Assembly (NCBI GenBank): GCA_947172415.1
Contig: OX359192.1
Span: 870,501-934,500 of the forward strand
Source of the DNA: Chondrosia reniformis
Taxonomy: Eukaryota; Porifera; Demospongiae; Chondrillida; Chondrillidae
Direction: 5' to 3'
DNA: 64,000 nucleotides
Of this stretch, positions 28,301-38,300 are shown piece after piece. The notes under the pieces are model-generated. The model did no database searches. It had not been told where the DNA came from and saw nothing but the letters and a program-made list of their open reading frames with translations. The translations under genes and the position numbers were made by a program. The first letter of the stretch is position 1; each line of letters starts with the position of its first letter.

Positions 28301-30616
28301 ACTGAAGTATATACAGTACATTAGCTCATTTTCAGCAAGGTATATCAACTTAGCTAATATGCATTATAAATGAAGTAAAATTCTAAATTTAGATTTAGAT
28401 TTCACACTTAAGAACTAATGGAAGCTGCATAGCTTTATAGGACTATTTGTTAACACCTATATACGTAGATATGCATAAATTAAGAATGCAGACATACGTA
28501 TTAAGATTTGTTCACGTACTGCATGATTTATTGATTTCCCAATCTTCCAATTGTGTCTGTCTGTAGGTACACCTTTTATTGTGGAAGGAACAGGTGATAT
28601 ATTTCTACGATTTCCTGGACAATCTGTGATTTTCTCTGTGGAACCCGGTGGAATCCCAAAGCCTAGTATCATCTGGTCTTATGAAGATAGTTCATTGCCC
28701 ATCAACGAACCCGGTTCAAGGTTCTGGCAAACGTCCAATGGTTCTCTTGTTATACTGTCGACTGTCTACGAGGATGCAGGCAGGTATACAGCTGAGATGA
28801 GTAATCCTTTTGGAACGTCATTTTACACAGTAGCTCTAGAGTTTACCCTTAGTGAGTGTATTAGGTTAATTTGAAACAGACATGAAGATACCATTTTCCT
28901 ACATGCTATGCCTATTCTGTAAAAGAGCCTATAGGGGAACTAAACCTGAAGAGAGCTTTGGATGAAGATACAGGAGTCTTTTCTTCCTCCTTTTCCCTTC
29001 TTTCATCTTCTTCTCCACTGGGTCAGACAGCCATTTCTAGGAATTCCACCCTTCATCAGTGATCCTGGGAGTCTTTGTGTCATGTCATGTGTGGGGTTGA
29101 TAAGGGTTACAGGAATGCTGTATAGAATCTACTATATATCTGTGAGGTTCTATGAGTATATTATATGTATATACGTACGTATAGACATATACATACATAC
29201 TGTGTATTATTTTTGTATGCATATACATACAATACATACATACATATAATGTATTATTATTAGCCATGTATACATTACCATTGAATGGATTCTGTACAGT
29301 AAAACCTGTGTAAGAGCTCACCCAGATAGAGCAGTCACAGTCCAGCAAAATCATATTGGGGTGCCATACACAAGACTTTCTATAAAGCAGTCACCTCTCT
29401 AATAAGGCCAAGTTCAGCTATCCGCAAGCTGACCACAATAGACAGGTTTTTACTGTACATTTAGTTTCTGATTGCTCCAACATATAATTCCATTATTGCA
29501 TACCAACTCGAGCTTGCACATGCACTCTGACATTCTCTGTCCACAGGAGATTCCTGTGGTGGTCGTTGTGATAATGGCGGAACTTGTCAAACCATTTCTA
29601 GATGCTTCTGCCCTGAAGGCTACTCTGGAGCAAGATGTGGTGAGCCTTAACTTGACTAGGACAGAAGAAGCTCTAAACCTATTCATTGTCAATTATTGTT
29701 GTGGTAAAATATAGACATACAGGGCAGCCATTTTTCCTATGCCCTTCCTTATATGCCACTGCCAAAACAAATTCATCCTTCACAAGTGATTTCCTTCTGT
29801 TCCTTATAAGTATATGTGTTGTTGGTTATTGTGCATATTTAATTATGTCTTTCTATAGGAATATATAACCCGCCTACCCCATCCAACCGTTCAAGGGACT
29901 CGGTGTCACAATCTTCTTCAACCAAAACATCTTCTTCTATTTCATCTAAGGTTCCAGAAACTGTTCAACCAACTGAAGAATCAAATCCTCTTCCAACACC
30001 TACTTCTGACCTCCAACCAAATACAACTACTATTCCTTCTCCTACCCACTCAGGTGGAATCACTCTAGTCACTTCTGAAAGCTTTCCCACACCTGCAGAA
30101 ACATCTATAGTTTTTCCTTCATCAAGTCCATCTATTGATAATATTCCTACAAGTTTTTGTTCTGAAGTTCAACCTGAAGAAATAGAAGATTATCAATATT
30201 GTATGGACTTTTGTGAAATTAAAGTTAACGAAAGAAATAATTTTGAAAAAGCCTGTGAAAGTGATCAGCAATTAGCTTGTGAAAAGTTAATTGAAGAACC
30301 CATACCCGATTTCTGTTCACGCTTTAATACAACACTAACAACTACAGAAACATCATCCAATGAAACTGAACCATCAAGAAGAAAGAGAAACGATTATGAT
30401 GAAGCTAAAGAGCATTCATTTTCTAGTGAGCCTCTATCTCAGGAGAACAAAGCACTTCTAAAACGAAAGACTAACAAGAAAAGAGATATTTCCAACAAAT
30501 TCAAATCAACTATTAATTCTCCATATAACGGTCTTAAATTTGAAGTGGAAGCTGCCCACTTTGTCCTACATACAATAGCCGCTGATGATGAACGGCTGAA
30601 GAAAATCAACAATTGA
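16379..30616 (+). CDS. Secreted mucin-like LRR-Ig-EGF protein
   Basis: Twenty-two exons join in frame to 1488 aa. Exon 1 (16379-18078) encodes a signal peptide ([20 protein letters not shown]), a Thr/Pro mucin stalk of about 54 heptads (GTTPTTE), and an LRR N-cap ([16 protein letters not shown]). LRR exons follow: 18153-18224, 18494-18565, 18804-18872, 18946-19017, 19508-19579, 20132-20203, 23343-23414, 23919-23990, 24284-24355, 24524-24595, 24994-25065, 25325-25396, 25470-25541, 26070-26213 (two LRRs), 26305-26373. Then come an LRR C-cap (26898-27070; [16 protein letters not shown]), Ig 1 (27630-27748 and 27901-28093; DSGLYMC), Ig 2 (28567-28851; [11 protein letters not shown], lacking the usual cysteines), an EGF (29547-29639; [19 protein letters not shown]) and a Ser/Thr-rich tail (29859-30616) with a basic RRKR site. 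No transmembrane helix is seen. Likely an extracellular matrix or surface-coat adhesion protein; no specific orthologue recognised. Confidence 0.9.
16780..17919 (+). repeat. 21-bp coding repeat (mucin heptads)
   Basis: About 54 units of ACCACTCCCACAACTGAAGGG, encoding GTTPTTE or ESTPTTE, inside exon 1. Copies are nearly identical at synonymous sites, which points to recent unit duplication or gene conversion. The reverse strand is also open over this stretch, but that is a shadow of the repeat. Confidence 0.95.
19060..19112. mobile_element. Family D MITE half-copy
   Basis: TTATACCACACTCAAGTGTGATGCATG matches (in pieces) the arm of the palindromic element at 44944-45050; it then reads CCCTGGTAACGTGATATAT. 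Intron 5 of the mucin-LRR gene. Confidence 0.5.
19682..19820 (-). mobile_element. Family C MITE copy, diverged
   Basis: The reverse strand reads GGGAGTTAATTGTGCAAGG, then CCAGTGATCACC in reverse context and AGGACTTCGGTCTCTCAACC. These blocks recur at 25670-25870 and 35985-36425. Confidence 0.5.
20280..20408 (-). mobile_element. Family A repeat ending at cleavage site
   Basis: Reads AATCTAATACACCATTTTCC through CTATAGGGAACTAAACCTGG to CTGCTCCACTGAGTCA and stops there, exactly where the predicted hammerhead cleavage site lies in complete copies. Unrelated DNA (TGCACACTTC) follows. Confidence 0.8.
21283..21345 (-). mobile_element. Family B fragment with hammerhead-like core
   Basis: The reverse strand reads CTGATGA, then AGACCTCCAG and GAAACGTTCAAT. 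ATTG before the core can pair with CAAT after it. Part of the fold-back family seen in full at 26585 and 46015. Confidence 0.5.
22483..22575 (-). mobile_element. Family B fragment with hammerhead-like core
   Basis: The reverse strand reads CTGATGA, A, GACC-TACG-GGTT, then GAAACGTTC. The forward part GTTTATTGAACAACAGCAAC matches the outer arm of the other family B copies. Confidence 0.5.
23036..23128. repeat. Threefold 32-bp tandem repeat
   Basis: Three copies of a unit with GTATTGCAACACTTCCAAGC and ACCTAAT in intron 7 of the mucin-LRR gene. Confidence 0.85.
23584..23872. repeat. Degenerate about 19-bp minisatellite
   Basis: Repeated GAGGTCCATGCTCTTATTA and GGACCATGCTCTTATTAGA units, imperfect, in the intron just before an LRR exon at 23919. 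Confidence 0.85.
24039..24240. repeat. CCAT microsatellite
   Basis: (CATC)n with interspersed CACCCCTC, about 200 bp. The forward and reverse frames that stay open here (IHPS, MDGW) are simple-sequence artefacts. Confidence 0.95.
24758..24945 (-). mobile_element. Family A repeat, best complete copy
   Basis: 188 bp in intron 11 of the mucin-LRR gene. The ribozyme strand is reverse. In that direction: TCACAAAAGATCAAG, a short A-rich leader, the 46-nt hammerhead (24910-24865), GTGGAGCAGAAGAG, CATCCAAAGCTCTC, GTTTAGTTCCCTATAGGC (B-box-like) and the end GTGTATTAGATT (here ATAGTGTATTAGATT). No ORF. Non-autonomous. Confidence 0.8.
24865..24910 (-). ncRNA. Predicted minimal hammerhead ribozyme
   Basis: On the reverse strand: stem I GGGTCA paired with TGACCC (6 bp), core CTGATGA, stem II GGG/CCC with loop TGGAATT flanked by an A opposite A, core GAAA, a very short stem III (A-U and C-G around AGCT), then U and C at the cleavage position. 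The catalytic-core bases of the hammerhead consensus are all present. The A opposite A at the base of stem II is unusual and may lower activity. It closes the 5' side of the family A repeat. Confidence 0.65.
25092..25242. mobile_element. G-tract repeat element
   Basis: Begins near CTGCATGCAG, contains several G runs including one of 12, and ends with CCCCCTTTATGCAG. It shares the TGCATGCAG end and GGGGCCA/GGGGGGCAA blocks with 48531-49003. Confidence 0.5.
25668..25872. mobile_element. Family C fold-back MITE
   Basis: Inverted arms: GTAAAATATTCACTGGAAAA with ATATTACGCCA on the left and TGGCGTAATATT, TTCCAGTGAATATTTTAC on the right. The centre carries AGGACTTCGGTCCCCCAGCC and AAGATTAGACTTCAGTCAC. 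No ORF. Near-identical arms suggest a fairly young copy. Confidence 0.7.
26585..26785. mobile_element. Family B palindromic fold-back element
   Basis: About 95-bp arms in inverted orientation around TAAAGTGATTA. The arms match over CTACTCTAGCCAAATACACT, GAAAAATTCCAA and CCAGAGGTCCTCATCAGTGAT. On the forward strand the right arm reads CTGATGA, an ACCTC/GAGGT stem, GAAAC, GTGTC: a hammerhead-like core. The left arm carries the same on the reverse strand. Intron 16 of the mucin-LRR gene. Confidence 0.7.
28888..29080 (-). mobile_element. Family A repeat with mutated hammerhead
   Basis: Intron 20 of the mucin-LRR gene. The hammerhead region 29065-29020 keeps CTGATGA, the TGGAATT loop and GAAA. 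Stem I has a mismatch (GGATCA against TGACCC) and stem III is altered. Confidence 0.75.
29296..29461. mobile_element. MITE with CAGTAAAACCTGT ends
   Basis: Starts TACAGTAAAACCTGTGTAAG and ends GACAGGTTTTTACTGTA, giving terminal inverted repeats of about 14 bp flanked by TA, as in Tc1/mariner-pogo-type elements. No ORF. Confidence 0.6.
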
Positions 30617-31167
30617 TCATGACCACAAGCATTAAATATACGTATGTAACATTTGTAAAACTAATATAATGCAATTGTGTTGTCGTTAATTGTTAAAATG
30701 ATATTAGCCAGTAATTTATTCACGCATGGATATTCCTCTCCTGTATATCTTCCTCCAAAGCATGTAGGAGAATGGGATATTAGATTATATTCAAGCATAC
30801 ACCACGACAATATGCATCATGCATGATAATGCATTTACAATTGAATTGTAAATTAAATTATAGTGAGGCATAACTACAAAGCCCCAAAGTAACAGCCTAT
30901 AGCTATATAGAAAAACAATCTATTCTCTTTCTTGTTGTTATTATATATAAAATTTACTTCTTTTTAAAAAATATTCTTATGTAAGAACAGTTTCTTAAAG
31001 TGGTCTATTTATAATGTATTTTTTCCATATTGATGTGTCAAGCATATATATCTACATGAAGAAATAATAATGTTATTGTTCTAAAAAAAGTATCAAGCCT
31101 CAAGGATCAATCTTTAGTGTACCAATCTTATTAGAATTCCGTAATTCTAGATCACGTGATCAACCTC
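30617..31167. other. Intergenic region with family A end fragment
   Basis: Between the mucin-LRR stop and the sulfatase start. AT-rich. A family A 3' end occurs at 30755-30787 (CCAAAGCATGTAGGAGAATGG). No coding signal was found. Confidence 0.6.
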
Positions 31168-32676
31168 ATGATCATGATGCTCGCTCTGGATCTCCTTGTT
31201 TGTCTTTTAGGATTAACTGCAGCTTTAAATGATTATGTGCCTTTACAGAAGGGGATTAATTCACCAAACATTGTTCTGTTGTTGAACGACGACCAAGACC
31301 TACTCTTTGGAGGAGAAACACCAATGTCTTTTTCTGTCGATTTTTTCAAACAACGAGGAAGTTCTTTATCCAACTTTTTTGTAAATACTCCCGTTTGCTG
31401 TCCTTCTAGAGCTGCCCTTATATCTGGTCGCTACCCGCACAATTACCTTTCGACGGATGGCAGTGGATGTATGCATATGAACGTATCAAATGACGACTTC
31501 CAGAAGAGAACGATTGGCGTATATATGAAGGAGCAGGGTTACACTACAGGAATGTTTGGGAAACTTCTGAATCCTGAAGGTATGATAGACTTCTGTAAAT
31601 CAGAAAATGCCAAGCAACTTCCAGGGTTCGACACATGGTTCGCAATGTGCAACGATAACCGATACTTTCAAAACTTATTCTCAGTGAACGGAGAACTCTG
31701 GAAATCCGGAATAGCTAGCGAAGATTACCTAACTTCTTTAATTGGAAACAATTCTCTAAAATTTATAGAAAATTCCGTTAAAGCTAAAAAGCCCTTTTTT
31801 GCATATGTTGCCCCGCACGCCCCGCATGCTCCATCAACTCCTGCTCCGTGGTACCAGAACGAATTTGAAGGTCGAACTGCTCCTAGAACGCCTCACTACA
31901 ACTATTCGGCAACCGACCATCACTATATTGTCCGCTCTCAGGCATATCTGACATCAATGATAGCAGCTGATATTGATGAAGAGTTTAGAAATCGATGGAG
32001 GTCCATTTTGTCTGTTGATGACATCATGAGAGGTATTGTTCAATTGCTAGATCAGTATGGCCAGTTGGAGAACACATACTTCATCTGGACCAGCGACCAC
32101 GGATATCAACTCGGTCAATTCAATATTCCTTGCTGTAAACTGCAGCCTTACGAACATGATATAAGGGTCACCCTGAGAATTGCTGGACCAGGTATTCCGA
32201 AAGGGGTGGAGTTTAAAGAGGTAGTATCTATGGTTGATATCGCTCCAACTCTAATTGATCTGGTTGGCGGTACGCCACCAGAGGATATGGATGGAATTTC
32301 TTTCAAGGACGTTATTAAGAATACCACCGATAAATTCAAAGCAAGTGAATTTAGTAAATCTATCATCGAGTATTGGAGTCTCGGTCATGTGTATCGATAT
32401 GAGCATTATATAGATGGTACCAACAACACCTTTATTGGCGTTCGATTGCTAAATGACACCCATAACATGGTCTATGTAGAGTTCTATCCAAATGAAATTG
32501 AACACACCTTTAGGGAATATACTCCAAGTGAATATGAATTCTATGACCTAAATGTTGACCCACTTCAGATGAAGAATGCTTTCCATGACAGCAGGTACCA
32601 AAAGGTTATAGAAGAACTGCATAGTTACCTACACAGACAAGTAGTATGCTCTGGAAAAACGTGTAAACAAACTTAA
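31168..32676 (+). CDS. Intronless sulfatase, N-acetylglucosamine-6-sulfatase-like
   Basis: 502-aa single-exon arylsulfatase-fold enzyme. The first ATG in frame is 31168 (MIMMLALDLLVCLLG), giving a signal peptide; an upstream GTG is not a start. Visible motifs: NIVLLLNDDQD (metal-binding Asp pair), CCPSRAALISGRYPHN (formylglycine cysteine in C-x-P-S-R), YMKEQGYTTGMFGKLLN, FAYVAPHAPHAP, WTSDHGYQLGQF. Closest by eye to the GNS group, which removes 6-sulfate from N-acetylglucosamine in heparan or keratan sulfate. Lysosomal or secreted. The substrate cannot be proved from sequence. Absence of introns is unlike its neighbours and may reflect a retrocopy or ancient intron loss. Confidence 0.88.
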   Translation: MIMMLALDLLVCLLGLTAALNDYVPLQKGINSPNIVLLLNDDQDLLFGGETPMSFSVDFFKQRGSSLSNFFVNTPVCCPSRAALISGRYPHNYLSTDGSGCMHMNVSNDDFQKRTIGVYMKEQGYTTGMFGKLLNPEGMIDFCKSENAKQLPGFDTWFAMCNDNRYFQNLFSVNGELWKSGIASEDYLTSLIGNNSLKFIENSVKAKKPFFAYVAPHAPHAPSTPAPWYQNEFEGRTAPRTPHYNYSATDHHYIVRSQAYLTSMIAADIDEEFRNRWRSILSVDDIMRGIVQLLDQYGQLENTYFIWTSDHGYQLGQFNIPCCKLQPYEHDIRVTLRIAGPGIPKGVEFKEVVSMVDIAPTLIDLVGGTPPEDMDGISFKDVIKNTTDKFKASEFSKSIIEYWSLGHVYRYEHYIDGTNNTFIGVRLLNDTHNMVYVEFYPNEIEHTFREYTPSEYEFYDLNVDPLQMKNAFHDSRYQKVIEELHSYLHRQVVCSGKTCKQT

Positions 32677-32771
32677 CAACTCTACATCGATAAATTATAG
32701 TGTTAAAATGTGGAGATTTTTTTTCTATATTGCAATATATGACTATTGTATTTCGACAGACCTCAATCAAA

Positions 32772-34751
32772 ATGGCGTCCAAGTTAAAACCAATCGTGAA
32801 GCGAGCCAAGGTTTTTCTTATACAGAAGAATACTCGTAAAATAGCCACTCTAAAGTATAAGAAGTAAGCATTGATACTTTATTTGCTCATAGCTTGTTGC
32901 AAGAAGTAGTAAAAATGTTTAATCTACAGAGGAACTGAGGTACAAATTAAGAAAAATCACAGGAAAGCTAAAAGACTTCACGAAGAAATAAAAGTTCTTA
33001 AGGTATACGTATATCCATATTGGGATCGAGACTCGGATGCCAAAAATTAGTTAAAGAATCCTTGCTTATACTTTTAAAATCTTTTCTTATCCTTTTATAG
33101 AATTTGAATCTTGACCAATTTGCAGGGGAGCTCTTATCAGCTGTACAAGACTCCAATACCAATAGGATTGCGTTCAATGTACACGCACACGCACAATCAT
33201 ACACGCATTCTCAATTTCTGTGATTATCCAGCTAAAGTGTATACTCTAAATTATCATCTATCTTCAGAGTTCTAGTTTGGGGATTTCCCTACACTAACTA
33301 GGGGGTGGGCATGCCTTTTATGAACTGTTGTTTACTTACCTTTTGAATGGTCAATCTGTCAACATTTGAGCATTTTAGGATGCAGTTTGTTTAATTTTGT
33401 ACTTTACGAGATTACATGGTGTACATGTGTTGTATGTTATCTTAATTACTATAGGGTGGATCACTTGAGGAGAAAGTTAAACAAGAGTTAGTCGAAATTA
33501 AAGTCCTTAAAAATAAGCTGACTAAATGTGCTAAAAAAAGTTAGTAATTACGTATTTGTCAATTTTCATGGACAGGTGGATATGATGTCCTGTATTTCTT
33601 TGTCAGGTTTGGGTGAATAATTGTTCATTCTCTTGGTTGACCTATATATTACTATTGTATCAGCTATGCATACTATTCTAATAAGTATGCATTTGTACAG
33701 TACGTAGTATTAAATCTTAATTTTCCATTAATTAACCATTTTCTTAGAAAAGCATAACAACATACAACAGTTTATCAAATCAGAGCTACGTGTACCCAGC
33801 ACCACTGAATCACTTGAGACATTCAGTAACTCTTCTGATACTTCCAACATTGCTGATGACATACCAAAGATGGAACTATTAGAGGAGCAAGAATCACACT
33901 CTTTTTTATCCAGCGGTACTGAGGATGAGGGGAACACATTTCAAACTACTCCTAATTCTGACTTGAAAACTAAAGGAGAAGTAAAACAGCCCAACATGGC
34001 ATCAATGTTTGTGGAATCATTAGCCTCAAAAGAAATACTTAAGGACAAGGTGATCAGTCGGACTACTGAAAAGGACATGTACTATATGTTTGTCCATTAT
34101 AGGCTTGACTCATACAATCTCACACATAGCAGCTAGCCAGTTCAAACAGAGGGTGGGTTAAAATATAATTAGAGCTCAGGGCCCTTATTCTGACTGACAT
34201 GGCATGTATTAGAGCTCGTGGCTCTTATTCTTACTGACATGGTATGTCACCTTGATATGAATGCATAGTCTTTTCAAATATCAATTTAGTCAAAAGTAAA
34301 AAAGACAGCTAATCATTCCAAGTGTCGTTCAAATCGTTTAGGACAGAGAGCAAGGAGGAGGTACACAATGACCTACCTAGAGTGATGCAATACCATTATT
34401 CCTTATACTATGTTAGTCTATATATATGTATAGTGGATATCTATAGTGTGATGCAATACCATTATCTAATATACTATTAGGTTGTGGGAGGAAAAGTATG
34501 GTGCCAGAGCAAAACATGTAGTCAGCAGTGAAAGAAAGCTCCATATTAAAGCAAAAAGGGGAAAAACGGTCAATAAGCACAGCACTCCTTACACCCCATC
34601 CAGTAGCAGGCCTAAGGTAGTTGTAGTAGGTAATAAAGATGAGAGTTTGAGTGAAAAGATGCATCCGTCATGGTCTGCTAAGAAGCGACAAACAAGGATG
34701 GCATCTTCCATTGGGCAGTTTTGTGGAAAGAAGACAACTTTCTCAGATTAA
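32772..34751 (+). CDS. SRFBP1: SRFBP1/BUD22 family nucleolar protein
   Basis: Seven exons join in frame to 323 aa: 32772-32863, 32930-33002, 33101-33178, 33455-33539, 33748-34049, 34290-34360, 34481-34751. The basic N-terminal coiled region resembles the BUD22 head (VKRAKVFLIQKNTRKIATLK). A middle acidic, Ser-rich segment follows. Exon 6 gives SNRLGQRARR and joins to LWEEKYGARAKHV, a motif typical of BUD22-type ribosome-biogenesis factors. The C-terminus HPSWSAKKRQ with GKKTTFSD matches the end of human SRFBP1 (HPSWEASRRR, GKKITFDD). Shorter than the human protein (about 429 aa). Expected role: nucleolar ribosome assembly and, in mammals, binding serum response factor. The 3' boundary of exon 3 is the least certain. 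Confidence 0.85.
34152..34252. repeat. Short tandem duplication
   Basis: Two copies of AGAGCTC followed by GGCYCTTATTCTKACTGACA in SRFBP1 intron 5. Confidence 0.7.
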
Positions 34752-35361
34752 GAGATTTAAGAGATTAATATCACACTGCAGCCAAATTTTGAATATTATT
34801 GCTGATACACACATTTTACAGATAAACTGTATTGTGTTTAGCATGTATATACGTATATATATACATGTTTTTCTTTTTGACCACTCACATAATTTTTATT
34901 TCAAAAGTAAAGTTTATTAATGAATTTTTATTCTTCAAAATGATATGTGTGAATGATTACAATGTTGTACCATAAATGTATACACTTACTTTCTATATAC
35001 GTTTATACTATACGCATACATATACATGTATATACCCTATGCAGTGGACTCTCCATCCAAGGGACGGGCTGGGACACCATATACTTAACATCATACATGC
35101 ATACATGCATGGTTGTTTTATTTTATTTATTATAGAAAGAGGGATGGCCTGTAGAAAAATGGTGTATTAGACTATATTCATGAATTATAAATGGGTTAAA
35201 TATAGTAAGTTACACTGTTGTATATAGTAGGCATATAGTTTCATTGGTATACTGGATCATGACTCAGTTTCTTGACAAATGCAGCCCTTCAAATAAGCTA
35301 AAAAGGTGAAATAATATGTATACATGACTTACAAGTAAGAAACATCCGTGAAGGAAATACT
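34752..35361. other. Convergent intergenic region
   Basis: Between SRFBP1 (+) and the receptor kinase (-). AT-rich with many TATACGTATA-type words. A family A end fragment is at 35136-35174. No exon recognised. Confidence 0.6.
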
Positions 35362-38300
35362 TCATACGTTGATGGTTAATCCCATCTCTATGGGCTGTTC
35401 TTCATCAGTTGCCGTGTCCAAAGATTCCTCTAGACTGAAAATATTTTCATACAGAATGACTTCCACATCAATGTAGTCCTTTCCATGATCTTCCTCTATT
35501 ATTGTCTCAAAAAAGTGTTTGATTTCTGCAAAGTTTTCCCTCTTCCCGGGATCTAACTCCCAGCATTGGCACATGGTATTGTATCTGACAGTGTTTAACA
35601 GATTATGTAATGTATACGTATATACATTGATTGTTTAAATGTGTTCAGTATATAGCTAATTAGACATAATTATGTATAGAGATTCTCTTAATTAATTCTT
35701 AATATGTATTGTATATGTATCATGCATAAAATCTATACACATTTAGTACTGTACTCATAATAGTTGAACTAACGCCATATTGCTGCATCCCTTAGGCTGT
35801 TCCATTTTATATCCTTGTGGGATCTTAAACATTACATCCATATTGCTTAGATCAGAGTAAGGCTGCCTTCCTAAAGTATGTATTTCATAAAAATATATAA
35901 ATACATTCTAAGGGTACACATACTACACACATATATACGTAGTATATATGTTATAAAGTATTTAAATGAACTATATAAGGGAGTTATATAATTGCATTGA
36001 GTTGTGCAAAGGTTATTATGATAAGCAAATAATCACTAGAATGTATTACGCCAAACCATCCAAGTGACCACAGTCTAATCTTGGCTTCAGTTTAGTTCAT
36101 TGTGAGCGCTCAGCTTTGCTTAGACTATAGCCTTCATGCACCTTCACTATTTCTATATAAAATCACAAGGTGTTTCACTCATGGTGGATTAACAAGTGAA
36201 GGTAGTCATGATCATCCAAACTAAAGTGTACCACACTGATGAGCCCAAATAAGGGCAAAACAGCTGTCTGTGGTTCTTTGATGAGCCATCTTGGATGACT
36301 GGGAGATGCATGATCACTGGTTGCCAATTTAATAGGACTTTGGTTCCCCAACCAAGATTAGACTGCAGTCACTTGGCTGGTTTTGTGTACACATTCCAGT
36401 GATCATTTTGCTTATCAAAATATTTAAAAAAGCACAAATATACATAATGAATAAAATTACCAAATGTGCAGATCTCCCACAAACATATTCCAAAAGACCA
36501 CCTACAAAACATATTATATTAATAAGCAAAGTAATAATTAAACCAATTGTATATGTAATCAGTCTCAAACGTTATGAAGAACCATGCGGGTGACAGGTGA
36601 TTATGACCACCAGTGCTCTGCCACTGAGCTACAATTGCAATAGCAACACTCCCTTCATGTTTCTCCTCTTATATATACTAACTATATACAAAGAAGAAGT
36701 TGATATTGCAACCTAACACAGATACAGGCTATTATGCCCAATGAGTATATCATAAACTGCGATGGCCCTAAAAACATGGCCGTCCTCTATTCAATGTATT
36801 TTCACTTTAGGAGGAGGTTAATGAGTGGCATGACTTACACATCTGACTTCTGTGAATATTGGTTATCTTTGAGACATTCTGGGGCTAGCCATCTGATTGG
36901 CATCCCAACGGCACAAGTAGATTCATATTCTCCTTCACTTTCCTTTGACAAACCAAAATCTGAAATTTTCAGACACTTTTCAAAATCCATGAGAATATTT
37001 CTACATGCCAGATCCCGATGGATGATACCAAGGTCTGAGAGATATGCCTATTAGATATTGCATTATAAATACTATAATATATATTAATTGTGTCCTCATG
37101 TATCTAAGGCGCCTATAAGCATTAAGTTTGGTACGTATATAATTTCTTAGTCTCACATTGATGTCAACCATGTATGTCAATATAGGAAAATGAAATTCAG
37201 GAGCAATGAAAGATATATAATCAATCCATAAGTTATCAAAGTTGAACGTCATGAAGTAGAAAAAACATGAATTCAAAGGAAGCAATTGTTGGGAGTTGAA
37301 CCCAGGACAGCTGATCTTATATATGCATGCATCACTGTTCTACCACTGAGCTATAAACGCTAGCATTATATATATATGTTCTAACACTGCCTCCTCTCTA
37401 GATCTATAAGGATGAGGTCATCTTATATAATTAACCAATTGTTTAATGCGCTTACCATTCCAGATGCTATCTGGTAGGCAAAAGATGTCAAGTCTTCTTT
37501 CTCAATTGACATTGCTGGGTAATAGTTGCCATTATTATCACTGTCCTCCTCCAGAACATACCTAAGTGGATCCGCATTTTTTATAGCTTTGGGTTCACCT
37601 CTTTCATAATGATGAGCTTCAGGACTAGTACTTGCAGGATAGATTTTGTTGTAGGTGTTACCTTCTTCACCAGACTGGTCATGGGACTTCTAAAATAAGA
37701 AATAAGAAAATGTAGATAAATTCATTAGGTAATAATTTATATGATGCATGTGGATCAATTGCTCTCACCTTCTTCATTTCTTTCCAGTTCCTCAGAACAC
37801 TCTGCAAGTCACCCAGTGGAACATACTCTATAATTACTGCAAAGTCTTCCTTTGTGAGACACCCAAGAAGACTCACAATATTTGGACAGTTCCCGCAACA
37901 TGCCTTCTGCATGATCTTAAATTCATTCAGAAAAGCCATTTGATGCTCAATTGATGACATTTCTACATTAAACATATATCATATATATGACATAATAAAC
38001 AACAATGGAATAACGTCAACCAACCAACCAGCTTACGTACAATAAACTCCCCTTTTCATATTATATGACATGTTTATGACGCGCAAATATACTGTTACGT
38101 ATATATACCTTTTAGCCTTTTGACAACCACTAAGTTGGAGCTCCCGGTTGGGTTACTCCTTTCACTTCTCTTGAAATAGTTCTGTACTTTGGAATTTGGA
38201 ATATCATGTGGAACGACTGCCAATTGCACCTCACCAAAGTTGCCATTCCCAATTAATTTCAAAATTGCCACATATTCTTCAGAAATTTCCCAATCGCTGT

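Noticed and set aside
34050..34136. SRFBP1 ending at the stop near 34136
   Set aside because: A donor at 34050 and an in-phase exon 34290-34360 restore the GQRARR-LWEEKYG motif and the family C-terminus.
36734..37054. Forward ORF of 106 codons
   Set aside because: Antisense of the kinase catalytic exon ([11 protein letters not shown]), which is the real coding strand.
37288..37362. Functional tRNA gene
   Set aside because: A and B boxes are present, but the acceptor and anticodon stems do not pair well, and the same head recurs as fragments, as in a SINE.
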